From Rhizobium favelukesii (GTDB lineage: Bacteria > Pseudomonadota > Alphaproteobacteria > Rhizobiales > Rhizobiaceae), in contig NZ_HG916852.1 in the NCBI RefSeq assembly GCF_000577275.2, forward strand, positions 1,677,001 to 1,741,000: a DNA stretch of 64,000 nucleotides. The letters run 5' to 3'. The notes below the pieces were generated by a model, which saw nothing but the letters and a program-made list of their open reading frames with translations, searched no databases and was not told where the DNA came from. How positions within the stretch are numbered: the stretch's first letter is position 1; every line of letters starts with the position of its first letter. Made by a program: the position numbers and the translations under genes. Positions 21,963-30,195 of this stretch are shown in pieces.

Positions 21963-23346
21963 TGTCTTGCGTTTACCACAACTTCCGTTGTGGAAACATC
22001 AAGCGGATGAGGTGCCGCTCATGCTGACAGCCCCTTCGCGGTTGCTGGCATGGGAGCCAGGCACGGGCAAAACCCGCGCTGTGCTTGAGGCGTTCTCCCG
22101 CTTGTCACCTCGTCAACGCCGTATGCCTGTCATCGTGCCAGCCAACGTCCGCACGCAGTGGGCGTCGGTCGCGACTGAATACGGCTTCGACGTACAGGAG
22201 ATCACCAAGACCAATCAGGAAGCCAGCCGTGACAGCGAGATCGTGGTTGTCAGCTACGAGGGCGGTATCATCGCGCCGATCGTCTGGAAGAGCATCATGC
22301 GCTACGAGTGGGACGCGCTTACGCTGGACGAACTGCACGTTGCGAAGAACCCAAGCGCCAAGCGCACGAAGGCAATCTTCGGCGCCCGTAAGAACACACC
22401 GGCCGCTCTCATCAAACGGGCTGAGCATATTTGGGGTCTGTCAGGCACGCCCATGACGAAAGACCCGAGCGACCTTTGGGTGGCTGTCAGCCGGCTCTTC
22501 CCCTCAATCCTCGAAGAGGAGGGCATCAAAAACCGGCAAGAATGGATCGCCCGCTGGTGCGAAGGCTATGACACGCCCTACGGCTTCAAGATAACGGGAG
22601 CGCGCGACCCTGAACGCCTCCATGAACTCCTGACACCTTTCATGAGTCGTGTCAGGAAACGGGATGTTCTGCCAGACTACCAAGAACCGATCTATGACAG
22701 GTTCCGCCTGCCACCACGTAAGATCGAGATCACCGACGCGGTTGACTCGGAGCTTCGCGAGTTCTTGCAGGCTCTCGAAAACCTGTCAAACCCCGACGAC
22801 AATGACGCGGTTGTCGAGATCGCCGAGGGAATGGACCCTCAAGTCTCGACGCTCCGCCGGGCCATTGGCATGTCAAAGGCCGATGAGATCGCTGACAACA
22901 TCGCCGACGAACTCAGCCAGACAGGCGAAAAGGCGCTCGTGTTCTTCCTACACACCGACGTAGGGCACGCAATCGCCAAGCGCCTGTCAGAAGCCGGGCT
23001 CGAACCCGTGATCTACGATGGCAAGATGACACGCGCGCAGCGTGACAGGAACAAGGATCGCTTCATCCGCGACCCCGAGTGCAAGGTATTCGTCGGGCAA
23101 ATCCAGTCCGCAGGCACCGGCACCGATGGCCTTCAGATCGCGAGCCGCGTCTTCATCGCCGAGGAGCCGTGGACCCCCGGCTTGCTCGACCAAGTGATTT
23201 CCCGCGCTGACAGGGGAGGGCAGGAAGCCCAAGTCTACGCCACGTCTTTTGTCGTGGCAGGCAGTTATGACGAAGCTGTCAGCAAAGCCCTCGAAACTCG
23301 CGGAAGGATCGTAAAAGCGATCACCGACGGCGAAGCTTTTATTTGA
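21955..23346 (+). CDS. SNF2-like superfamily 2 helicase
   Basis: 463 aa from the ATG at 21955; a GTG at 21946 is an alternative. Motifs: Q-like LPLWKHQADEVPLML, motif I WEPGTGKTRAVLEA, motif II LTLDELHVAKNP, motif III LSGTPMTKDPSDLW, motif IV VFFLHTDVGHAIAKRL, motif V QIQSAGTGTDGLQIASRVF and motif VI QVISRADRGGQ. This is the phage helicase that usually accompanies DUF2800/DUF2815 and PolA. Two half-sites of the dispersed element lie in codons 4-13. Confidence 0.88.
   Translation: MSSVLRLPQLPLWKHQADEVPLMLTAPSRLLAWEPGTGKTRAVLEAFSRLSPRQRRMPVIVPANVRTQWASVATEYGFDVQEITKTNQEASRDSEIVVVSYEGGIIAPIVWKSIMRYEWDALTLDELHVAKNPSAKRTKAIFGARKNTPAALIKRAEHIWGLSGTPMTKDPSDLWVAVSRLFPSILEEEGIKNRQEWIARWCEGYDTPYGFKITGARDPERLHELLTPFMSRVRKRDVLPDYQEPIYDRFRLPPRKIEITDAVDSELREFLQALENLSNPDDNDAVVEIAEGMDPQVSTLRRAIGMSKADEIADNIADELSQTGEKALVFFLHTDVGHAIAKRLSEAGLEPVIYDGKMTRAQRDRNKDRFIRDPECKVFVGQIQSAGTGTDGLQIASRVFIAEEPWTPGLLDQVISRADRGGQEAQVYATSFVVAGSYDEAVSKALETRGRIVKAITDGEAFI
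21966..21993 (+). promoter_or_regulatory. CTTGTGT-like element plus CCACAA palindrome inside helicase start
   Basis: CTTGCGTTTACCACAA (21966-21981) overlaps CCACAACTTCCGTTGTGG (21976-21993). Both lie in the first codons of the helicase gene, where an operator or leader element could block transcription or translation. Confidence 0.45.
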
Positions 23347-23353
23347 CCTGAAG

Positions 23354-23369
23354 CTTGTGTTTTACACAA
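23354..23369 (+). promoter_or_regulatory. CTTGTGT-type dispersed element
   Basis: CTTGTGTTTTACACAA, the cleanest 16-nt form, in the 52-nt gap before the DUF550 gene. Confidence 0.6.
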
Positions 23370-23398
23370 CTTCCAACTTGACAGAAAGACAAGTCACC

Positions 23399-23719
23399 AT
23401 GTTTGACCTCCGTGCACACCTCGCCCGCCAGCGGAAATTTTCACGCAAGACATTCGGCCCCGGCCCACGCACGGCCGGCGTCCTCGACCACATGCGTAAG
23501 GAACTGCTGGAAATCGAGGCGAACCCCGACGATCTTGAAGAGTGGGTGGACGAAATGCTCCTCACCTTCGACGGCGCCCTTCGCCGTGGCTTCTCTCCTG
23601 ACCAGATCGTGGCCGCGATCGAGGCCAAGCAGACGAAGAACGAAGGCCGCGTATGGCCTAACTGGCGCGCCGCCGACCCTGACAAGGCGATTGAGCACGT
23701 GCGGGGGGTCAACGATTAA
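23399..23719 (+). CDS. DUF550 nucleotide pyrophosphohydrolase-like protein
   Basis: 106 aa; ATG at 23399 chosen because ACAGAAAGAC lies upstream. The segment FSRKTFGPGPRTAGVLDHMR, KELLEIEANPDDLEEWVDEM and AKQTKNEGRVWPNWR is the DUF550 signature, related to MazG-type all-alpha NTP pyrophosphatases with an acidic ExxE...ExxD metal site. It probably hydrolyses dNTPs (dATP/dGTP) to tune nucleotide pools. Its stop overlaps the next start (TAATG). Confidence 0.82.
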   Translation: MFDLRAHLARQRKFSRKTFGPGPRTAGVLDHMRKELLEIEANPDDLEEWVDEMLLTFDGALRRGFSPDQIVAAIEAKQTKNEGRVWPNWRAADPDKAIEHVRGVND

Positions 23720-24861
23720 TGGCCCATCGTCACACAAAGCTCTTCGGCTCTACGAGCTATAGGACGCTTGGTTGCCCCGCGCATTTGCAGCGCGGCGCGA
23801 CCGTCCCCGAGCCGCCGTCATCGCCGGCCGCGATCGAAGGAACGATGCTGCACGAGTTCTCCGAACAAGTGCTCAACGCGCCTGACAAGCAGCCGGCAGA
23901 TTTCCCGCAGTGGCAGGAGTTTGACGACGACCAGCGCAACATCGTGGAAACCTATGTCGGGCTCATCCGCGAGATCGCGGAGGAGGGCGGCAATCTCTAT
24001 ATCGAGCAGCGCACCGAAAGCCCGCACCTGCATTCCGAGTGGTTTGGCACGGCCGACGCCGTGATTGTCAAGCCGCCGCGCCTGACGATCGGCGACCTGA
24101 AATGCGGCCGTGTCCCTGTCAACGTGTTCGAATACGGCAGCGACACCGAGCCAAATCCGCAGGTCGGAAGCTACGCGATTTCGGTTCTCGAAAACCTCAA
24201 GCCCGAGGTTGCCGCGACCATTCAGGAAGTCGAGCTCATCATCGTCCAGCCACGTGAAGGCGGCGTCAAGCGTGCTGTCTTCACCCGCCGGCAGCTTGAC
24301 AACCTGAAGGCTCGTTTGCTGGCAGCGGCCGAGGAAGCCGAGAGCGAAAACCCATCAGCCGAGATCGGCCCGTGGTGTCATTTCTGCAAGGTCAAGCCGG
24401 TCTGCCCAACGCAGGAGGCTTTCATCTACGAGGAAGCCAAGCTCGACTTCGCTTTGCAGGGCGGGGAGGCGACCGACCTGGAGCCTGTCGAGCTTCTGTC
24501 AGTGCTCAATGTCGCCGACGCGGCGATCGAGTGGGGCAAGGCTGTCAAGACTCACGCCGAACAGCGCCTCAATGACAACGAGGAAATCGAAGGTTGGCAG
24601 TTGGTCCCGAAGCGCGCCAAGCGCGACTGGTCTGACAAGCGGGCTGTCGAAGCCCTCCTGCTCAATGCAGGGCTGGAGCTCGAAGACATCGTTGAGGAAG
24701 CCCTGAAATCCCCCGCACAGATCGACGCCCTTTTGAAGAAAAAGGGGCTTCGGATCGAGGAGCTTGCCGACCTGACAGAGAGTGTCAGCACCGGCCTGAA
24801 AATCGCAAAAATTCGCAAAGGATACGACAATGCAGATGACGAAGATCACGGGTGGGATTGA
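23719..24861 (+). CDS. DUF2800 PD-(D/E)XK nuclease (Cas4/AddB-like)
   Basis: 380 aa. N-terminal LGCPAHLQRGA and EGTMLHEFSEQVL, then HSEWFGTADAVI, TIGDLKCGRVPVNVF (D-x-K of the nuclease) and VELIIVQPREGGVKR. The cysteines GC near residue 18 and WCHFCKVKPVC near 230 can bind an iron-sulphur cluster, as in AddB and Cas4. The family is a standard part of phage replication modules, acting in recombination or end processing. Confidence 0.85.
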   Translation: MAHRHTKLFGSTSYRTLGCPAHLQRGATVPEPPSSPAAIEGTMLHEFSEQVLNAPDKQPADFPQWQEFDDDQRNIVETYVGLIREIAEEGGNLYIEQRTESPHLHSEWFGTADAVIVKPPRLTIGDLKCGRVPVNVFEYGSDTEPNPQVGSYAISVLENLKPEVAATIQEVELIIVQPREGGVKRAVFTRRQLDNLKARLLAAAEEAESENPSAEIGPWCHFCKVKPVCPTQEAFIYEEAKLDFALQGGEATDLEPVELLSVLNVADAAIEWGKAVKTHAEQRLNDNEEIEGWQLVPKRAKRDWSDKRAVEALLLNAGLELEDIVEEALKSPAQIDALLKKKGLRIEELADLTESVSTGLKIAKIRKGYDNADDEDHGWD

Positions 24862-25549
24862 GCAGCAAAGCGCCCATTACGCCGCAGTGCGCAATAGGCT
24901 TAGGCATACCCCGCCTGTCAAAAACCGCTTGAAGGAAGTCCTCGCCGCAGCCGAGCAGCGTGCCGCCAATCTGGCGGCGCAAGCTGACAAGCTGCGTGAG
25001 GAACGCGATCGGCTGCGCGCCGAGGCTAAGAGGATCGACCGCAAGGCGCATAGCCCCTACGTCATCGAAGCACATCGGCGCCAGCGCGTGCAGGTCGAAA
25101 AGGGCCGCATGAAGTTCCTTGCCAAGCACAAGGAGGAGGCCAAGGATTTCACGAACAAGCTGAAATATTGCCCCTTCACCCTGGAGAAGAGTCCGAGCCT
25201 CCTGTCAGCGGTGACAGTCATTCTCGACACCTTCCGCGTGACCTGGCTCGAACTCGTTGGCTCTGGCCGTGCGCCTCACGTCGTGACAGCCCGTGCCACG
25301 CTCTACAACCTCTTATCCGAGGTTGGCTTCACTTGGTACGGTATCGCCAAAATCACCGGACATAGCACCGTCAGCTATCCCCTCGCAGCACGCAATCTCG
25401 CGGAGAAATTTAAAGAATTATGCCACAACAGCTATTGTTTCTCAAACGCATTAACTTGTGTAAAAGACAACGTTGAAGCAGAATTAGCAGCGTTGGGAGT
25501 GAGGAAACACCTCACTTCGTCAGAAACCGAAAAGACCGAAAGCAAGTAA
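24830..25549 (+). CDS. DnaA-domain-IV-like protein with coiled-coil N-terminus
   Basis: 239 aa, overlapping the previous gene by 32 nt, with AAAGGA 9 nt upstream. Residues ~40-110 form a basic coiled coil (AQADKLREERDRLRAEAKRI). The C-terminal part reads VTWLELVGSGRAPHVVTARA, TLYNLLSEVGFTWYGIAKIT and GHSTVSYPLAARNL, which lines up with the DnaA domain IV helix-turn-helix (IG...GRDHTTV..A.RKI). No AAA+ domain is present. It may bind the phage origin or replace host DnaA contacts. Confidence 0.65.
   Translation: MQMTKITGGIEQQSAHYAAVRNRLRHTPPVKNRLKEVLAAAEQRAANLAAQADKLREERDRLRAEAKRIDRKAHSPYVIEAHRRQRVQVEKGRMKFLAKHKEEAKDFTNKLKYCPFTLEKSPSLLSAVTVILDTFRVTWLELVGSGRAPHVVTARATLYNLLSEVGFTWYGIAKITGHSTVSYPLAARNLAEKFKELCHNSYCFSNALTCVKDNVEAELAALGVRKHLTSSETEKTESK
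25455..25470 (+). promoter_or_regulatory. CTTGTGT-type dispersed element inside the DnaA-like gene end
   Basis: CTTGTGTAAAAGACAA, identical to the copy at 12323, 82 nt upstream of the DUF2815 gene. Confidence 0.55.
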
Positions 25550-25551
25550 AA

Positions 25552-26169
25552 ATGGCACAAAAATCCACCCCCACGAAGTTCATCATCGGCCCCGGCAAGC
25601 TGTCCTTCCCGAAAATCTTTGTCCCGAATGACAAGGAATTTGGCGGCAAGTACGCGAACACCCTTCTCCTGCCGCCCGACTATGACTTCGGCCCGTTGAA
25701 GAAGGCTATGCTCGACGTGGCAATTGCCAAGTTCGGCGCTGACAAGTCCAAGTGGCCGCGCAACATGCGTGGGCCGAAGGAAGTCATCCGCCCGTGCGAG
25801 GAAAAGGGCCACCTGACCGGCTATCTGCCGGGCTGGCACTTCATCACCGCATCGAGCGCTGATCAGCCGGGCATTGTTGACAGCCTGCTCCAGAAGATCA
25901 CGGACCCGCGCGAAGCCTACCCCGGCCGTTGGTCGATGATGTCTGTCAACGTCTACGCCTATTCGAACGTGACGCACGGCGTTTCGCTCGGACTCCAGAA
26001 CATCCAGCTTCGCAAGCATGATGATCCGTTCTCTTCGCGCCAGCGTGCAGAAGACGAGTTCGAAGAAATGATGGATGACGTTGGCGAGTTCGACAAGTCC
26101 AGCGTCGAAGGCGACTTCAAGCAGGGCTCTTCGACAAGCGACGAAGATGCGGGAGGTTGGGATGACTAA
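25552..26169 (+). CDS. DUF2815 ssDNA-binding protein
   Basis: 205 aa. FIIGPGKLSFPKIFVPNDKE, KYANTLLLPPD, KYADK-like FGADKSKWP, and VNVYAYSNVTHGVSLGLQNI are the DUF2815 OB-fold landmarks. The C-terminal 40 residues are acidic (DEFEEMMDDVGEFD ... DEDAGGWDD), as in SSB tails that recruit replication proteins. It would coat single-stranded DNA for the phage polymerase. Confidence 0.88.
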   Translation: MAQKSTPTKFIIGPGKLSFPKIFVPNDKEFGGKYANTLLLPPDYDFGPLKKAMLDVAIAKFGADKSKWPRNMRGPKEVIRPCEEKGHLTGYLPGWHFITASSADQPGIVDSLLQKITDPREAYPGRWSMMSVNVYAYSNVTHGVSLGLQNIQLRKHDDPFSSRQRAEDEFEEMMDDVGEFDKSSVEGDFKQGSSTSDEDAGGWDD

Positions 26170-26374
26170 CACCGCAACCGATAAGCCTGCCGAGGCTGAC
26201 AAGCCGACCACCCTCTACAACGTCACGATCGAGGACAACCTGACGGTCCCCGTAGGGGCTCACAGCCTGACAACCACGGCTGAAGGTTTCCTCTTCTTCT
26301 ACGTTGCCGGCGAGCTCAGCGATATCTTCGCTCCCGGCCACTGGTCGCGGGTAAAGCGCGCGGTGACGGCATGA
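26162..26374 (+). CDS. Hypothetical small phage protein
   Basis: 70 aa (MTNTATDKPAEADKPTTLYN start), overlapping the SSB gene by 8 nt and the next gene by 4 nt. After a Pro/Asp-rich start it has a beta-rich core (GFLFFYVAGELSDIFAPGHW). Role unknown. Confidence 0.6.
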   Translation: MTNTATDKPAEADKPTTLYNVTIEDNLTVPVGAHSLTTTAEGFLFFYVAGELSDIFAPGHWSRVKRAVTA

Positions 26375-26556
26375 CAAGCGTCGGCTGGATCATCTGGAAC
26401 CCCCTGACACGGGAGAAAGTCAAGACCGGCGGCTACGGCAAGCACAACGCCAAGGTCTACGGCTCTGAAGCCAAAGCCAAGGCTTATTGCATTGGCGACG
26501 AAGTGCCCAGGGAAGTCTTCATCAGCAACGAAGACCAGCTTCCTCTCCCCCTCTAG
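26371..26556 (+). CDS. Hypothetical small phage protein
   Basis: 61 aa, start coupled as ATGA. SVGWIIWNPLTREKVKTGGY and EAKAKAYCIG suggest a compact alpha/beta fold. It is followed by a strong terminator, so it ends the DUF550-to-SSB transcription unit. Confidence 0.6.
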   Translation: MTSVGWIIWNPLTREKVKTGGYGKHNAKVYGSEAKAKAYCIGDEVPREVFISNEDQLPLPL

Positions 26557-26583
26557 GCGCTGCTCTTCTTTAGCGCCTGACAG

Positions 26584-26631
26584 CGCCGCCCGCGTGTTTT
26601 CCTCCTTTCCGCGCGGGCGGCGTCTTGTTTT
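26584..26631 (+). terminator. Intrinsic terminator
   Basis: CGCCGCCCGCG (26584-26594) pairs perfectly with CGCGGGCGGCG (26612-26622) over an 11-bp stem, followed by TCTTGTTTT. Confidence 0.85.
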
Positions 26632-26639
26632 AAACACAA
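26624..26639 (+). promoter_or_regulatory. CTTGTGT-like element before DNA polymerase
   Basis: CTTGTTTTAAACACAA overlaps the T tract of the terminator and lies 8 nt before the first polymerase ATG. Confidence 0.5.
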
Positions 26640-26647
26640 AATATTAG

Positions 26648-28729
26648 ATGAGAAAAACACAAATGGACGTAACGAACGATCCGGCATGGCGTGTCAACAT
26701 CGACGTGGAAACCAAGTCTGAAGTTGACCTCCGCAAGACCTCCGCGAAGGTCTACGCCCGCCACCCTTCCACCGATATCATCCTCGTGCGGTACTGCCTT
26801 GAGAGCCAGCCTGACAAGGTTGGCGAATGGCTTTGCTACCGTGACCCGATCCCTGCCGATCTGGTCGCCTACATGGAAGATGAGAGCTTCACCCTCGTTG
26901 CCCATAACGCCGGCTTCGAAATCGCGATCCTCAATTCCCCGCATCTGCGTGCTCGGTATCGCATCCCTGCCACGGCTATCCAGCGGTGGGATGACACGGC
27001 CGCTCGCGCGGCCCGTATGGCAATCCCGCGTTCGCTCGACGGTTCTGCCAAGGCCCTCGAACTTCCTGTCAAGAAGGACTTGGAAGGCTCTCGGATCATG
27101 ATGCAGCTCTGCAAGCCGCGTGCTTGGACCGAAGACGACGTTGCAGTTTGGTGGACGCCCGAAGACAGCCCTGACAAGTATGAAAAGCTCTCTGACTACT
27201 GCGCGACCGACGTGAAGGTTGGCGCACTGCTGTCAGCCACGACCCGGCCGTTGCCATCTTCCGAGCTCGCCATCTGGCGCATGACAGAAGAGATCAACGA
27301 GACCGGGCTTTTCGTTGACTGGCGCTTCGCCGAAGCCGCTGCCCGCGTCGCCAAGATTTATCGCAACCTACTCGACAGCCAAATGGCGATCGTGACAGGG
27401 GGCCAGGTGCAGGGCGCCGGCAAAGTCACCCAATTGAAACAGTGGTGCGCCGCTCGCGGCTACGTTGTGCAGGACGCCGTTGATGACGAGAAGATCGTGC
27501 TCGACAAGGGCGCAATCGCTGCGCTCCTCACCCGCGACGATCTGCCTGAAGACGTTCGCACCGCCCTGACAATTCGCCGCGATGCGGCGAAGTCGTCTGT
27601 CGCCAAATACGAAGCCATACTCAACCGCGTCGATCGCGAGACCAGCCGCGTCCGTGACACGATCGTTTATCATGGCGCCAGCACTGGCCGTTGGGCTGGT
27701 GCGGGCATCCAGCCGCAGAACTTCCCGCGCAACACTGTCAAGGATTGGGAAGCGACCGCCGAGGACGTTTACAAGCTCGACGCCGGCACGATGGACTTCG
27801 AAGAGTTCGAAGCCAAGCACGGTCCCGTCATGGACGTGCTGTCAAAGATGCTCCGTGGCACGATCACCGCACCCGAGGGCTCGGAACTCCTCTTCCCCGA
27901 CTACGCGGCTATCGAAGCTCGCGGCGTTGCGTGGCTGGCGGGCGCTGACAAGCTGACAGCGCTATTTGCGTCTGGCGGCAAGGTCTACGAAGAGTTCGCG
28001 GCCGAGAACCTGTCACCGCCCGGCACCAAGCCGTCGCAAATCCTGAAGGACAGCAAAGAGCGCTTCCTCGGCAAGACCGTTATTCTTGGCGCCGGATATG
28101 GCATGGGCTCGAAAAAGTTCGTGTCAACCTGCTCGGCGCAGGGTGCGGATGTCACCGAGGAAGACGGCGTGAAGGCGATCGGCGCCTACCGCTCCGCGTA
28201 CCCCGAAATTCCTGCCTTGTGGAAGGGGCTGGAGAACGCAGCGATCAACGCTGTCATGAACCCTGGCACCGAGTTCACCTATCAGGGCAACCCGGACGCG
28301 CCGAAGGTCACGTATCTCGCCAAGAAGGGTTGGCTCCTCTGCAAGCTGCCTAGCGGCCGGCTGCTCTTTTATAAGAAGCCGCGCGTTGTGCAGATCGCAA
28401 GTCCTTTCGGCCCACGCATGGCGCTGGAGTATTCGGCAGTCAACTCGCTCACTAAGAAGTGGGAGCGCGAAACGACATGGGGCGGCAAGCTGACAGAGAA
28501 CGTCGTGCAGGCCGTTTGCCGCGACCTGATCGCCCTTGCCATGCTCCGCCTTCGCGACGCTGGCTATAAGCTCGTGGGCACCGTCCACGACGAAGTTGTC
28601 ATCGAAGTCATCGGCACTGGCGAGCAGCACAAAGTCAAAGTCCTCAAAATCATCTGCATGGTGCCGGAATGGGCGAGGGGTTTCCCGATCTCCGCCGAAG
28701 CTGGCAGCGGCAAGCGTTACGGGAAGTAG
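26648..28729 (+). CDS. Family A DNA polymerase with 3'-5' exonuclease
   Basis: 693 aa, T7-like size with no 5'-3' exonuclease domain. Exonuclease: Exo I NIDVETKS, Exo II HNAGFEIAIL, Exo III YCATDVKV. Polymerase: motif A FPDYAAIEARGVAW, motif B GKTVILGAGYGMG, motif C GTVHDEVVIEV. The start could also be the ATG at 26663; neither has a good ribosome binding site. It replicates the phage genome with the prim-pol/helicase and SSB. Confidence 0.93.
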   Translation: MRKTQMDVTNDPAWRVNIDVETKSEVDLRKTSAKVYARHPSTDIILVRYCLESQPDKVGEWLCYRDPIPADLVAYMEDESFTLVAHNAGFEIAILNSPHLRARYRIPATAIQRWDDTAARAARMAIPRSLDGSAKALELPVKKDLEGSRIMMQLCKPRAWTEDDVAVWWTPEDSPDKYEKLSDYCATDVKVGALLSATTRPLPSSELAIWRMTEEINETGLFVDWRFAEAAARVAKIYRNLLDSQMAIVTGGQVQGAGKVTQLKQWCAARGYVVQDAVDDEKIVLDKGAIAALLTRDDLPEDVRTALTIRRDAAKSSVAKYEAILNRVDRETSRVRDTIVYHGASTGRWAGAGIQPQNFPRNTVKDWEATAEDVYKLDAGTMDFEEFEAKHGPVMDVLSKMLRGTITAPEGSELLFPDYAAIEARGVAWLAGADKLTALFASGGKVYEEFAAENLSPPGTKPSQILKDSKERFLGKTVILGAGYGMGSKKFVSTCSAQGADVTEEDGVKAIGAYRSAYPEIPALWKGLENAAINAVMNPGTEFTYQGNPDAPKVTYLAKKGWLLCKLPSGRLLFYKKPRVVQIASPFGPRMALEYSAVNSLTKKWERETTWGGKLTENVVQAVCRDLIALAMLRLRDAGYKLVGTVHDEVVIEVIGTGEQHKVKVLKIICMVPEWARGFPISAEAGSGKRYGK

Positions 28730-28799
28730 TCACATGGCAGGTAGTAGGCAGCTCAGCTACGAATTTAAGAACAACCATGACAACTCAGGAGCCGTCGAA

Positions 28800-29315
28800 A
28801 TGATCGAGCGCGCAGAACAGCAGACACCCCGCAAGAACGCCAAGACCGTAGTGTCTGGCCCTGTAAACCCGGACATTGCGATCATCAATCTCCCCACGAC
28901 CAAGGAGACGAACCCGAAGGACGCGGTAGGCGTTCGCAAAGTCCCGTTCCATGTCGTGCCGCACCGTGTCATTGCCAATGTCGGCCTCGCGCTTCTGGAG
29001 GGCGCTCGCAAATACGGTTCCTATAACTGGCGTGCGGCGGGCGTCCGCGCCTCTGTCTATTTCGACGCTGCCAACCGCCACCTGGCTGATTGGTGGGAAG
29101 GCGTAGACATTGATCCTGACAGCGGCCTCTCGCACGTTGACAAGGCAATTGCCTCGCTGACCGTGCTCCGCGACTCCATGATGCAAGGCAATTGGGTAGA
29201 TGACCGCCCGATCCGCGCTGAACAGGGATGGGTGGAAGCGGCCAACGCGAAGGCGTCGGAAATCATCGAACGCTATCCCGACCCGAAGGCTCCGTTTACG
29301 CAAAAGAACGCTTGA
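28800..29315 (+). CDS. DUF5664 dATP/dGTP diphosphohydrolase-like protein
   Basis: 171 aa. ATG 28800 is preferred over 28734 because AGGAG lies 8 nt upstream. NPKDAVGVRKVPFHVVPHRV, GLALLEGARKYGSYNWR, YFDAANRHLADWWEGVD and DSGLSHVDKAIASLTVL are typical of this family, whose His/Asp residues would bind metal. Together with DUF550 and the 5'-nucleotidase it suggests active control of dNTP pools. Confidence 0.8.
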   Translation: MIERAEQQTPRKNAKTVVSGPVNPDIAIINLPTTKETNPKDAVGVRKVPFHVVPHRVIANVGLALLEGARKYGSYNWRAAGVRASVYFDAANRHLADWWEGVDIDPDSGLSHVDKAIASLTVLRDSMMQGNWVDDRPIRAEQGWVEAANAKASEIIERYPDPKAPFTQKNA

Positions 29316-29345
29316 CGCACGAGCAACGACTTGTGTAAAACACAA
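29312..29345 (+). promoter_or_regulatory. Promoter overlapping CTTGTGT element
   Basis: TTGACG (29312-29317), 18 nt, TAAAAC (29336-29341); the -10 lies within CTTGTGTAAAACACAA (29330-29345). It drives the nucleotidase gene. Confidence 0.6.
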
Positions 29346-29369
29346 TCACCGTCTTAGGAGAATGACAAA

Positions 29370-29870
29370 ATGAACGAGAAAACAGAACCGAAAATCTTCC
29401 TTGATATGGATGGCGTATTGGCCGACTTTGACAAGGGCGCCGGCCACCTGCTCGGGACCGACGATATCCACAAGTGGGAGTTCGTACACGGCCCCAAGGC
29501 ATTTTGGGAAAAGCTCGACAGCTACCCGAATTTCTTTGGCTCCCTGCCGCCGATGCCCGACGCCTATCATCTTTGGGGCGAAGTCTATCAGCGGGAGCCT
29601 ATCATCCTGACCGCGCTGCCGAGGGTAGGGGCCACCGACGTTGACGCGCAGAAGCGCGCTTGGGTGAAGCACCACCTGCCATCCAGTTTCGAAGTCGATG
29701 TCATCACGTGCCAGACGCCCGAAAAGCCGGGATACGCCAACGTCGGCGACGTGCTGGTAGACGACCGTGCTGTCAACCGCGCAGCTTGGGAAGCACGGGG
29801 CGGGAAGTTCATTCTGCACACGTCGGCCGAAACCACCCTGACCCAACTCAAAGCAATGGGGTATCTCTAA
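29370..29870 (+). CDS. 5'(3')-deoxyribonucleotidase-like HAD phosphatase
   Basis: 166 aa, TAGGAG 9 nt upstream. HAD motif I FLDMDGVLADFD carries both catalytic Asp residues; motif II lies in ILTALPRVG, and motif IV DVLVDDRAVNRAAW carries the acidic pair. The layout fits NT5C-type nucleotidases, which dephosphorylate deoxynucleoside monophosphates. It completes a nucleotide-handling set with DUF550 and DUF5664. TAATG overlap with the next gene. Confidence 0.85.
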   Translation: MNEKTEPKIFLDMDGVLADFDKGAGHLLGTDDIHKWEFVHGPKAFWEKLDSYPNFFGSLPPMPDAYHLWGEVYQREPIILTALPRVGATDVDAQKRAWVKHHLPSSFEVDVITCQTPEKPGYANVGDVLVDDRAVNRAAWEARGGKFILHTSAETTLTQLKAMGYL

Positions 29871-30106
29871 TGCCTGACAAGCTGACAGAAATTGAGGACG
29901 CGGGCCAGTTCCGCGATCTCGTAGAAGCCCGCCGGCAGGAGGCCAAAATGGGCTTCCGCCCGATCGCCCGCAAGGCTGGTGTAGCGCACGGCACCTATTG
30001 GGTGTGGCTGCGGATCGATCCCGGCAAGGTGACGCTGGAAAACGCTCTCGCCTATGCCAAGGCACTCGGGCTCAAGCTCTTCATCGGAAAAGATGACACG
30101 GAATAA
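29870..30106 (+). CDS. Small helix-turn-helix protein
   Basis: 78 aa. MGFRPIARKAGVAHGTYWVW (residues ~25-44) is an HTH, followed by DPGKVTLENALAYAKALGLK, the pattern of single-domain XRE or HigA-like proteins. It has no toxin partner next to it; a phage transcription regulator is likely. Confidence 0.7.
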   Translation: MPDKLTEIEDAGQFRDLVEARRQEAKMGFRPIARKAGVAHGTYWVWLRIDPGKVTLENALAYAKALGLKLFIGKDDTE

Positions 30107-30112
30107 AAAAAG

Positions 30113-30132
30113 GCCGGGGTGAAAACCCCGGC
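30113..30132 (+). terminator. Intrinsic terminator
   Basis: GCCGGGGT-GAAA-ACCCCGGC, an 8-bp stem with a GAAA loop, 7 nt after a stop codon, with an A tract before and TTAATTTCCGTTTT after. Confidence 0.8.
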
Positions 30133-30195
30133 TTAATTTCCGTTTTAGAAGAAACCCACACGTGGGTTCTGCCCTTTATTTAGGAAAAGTTACCT

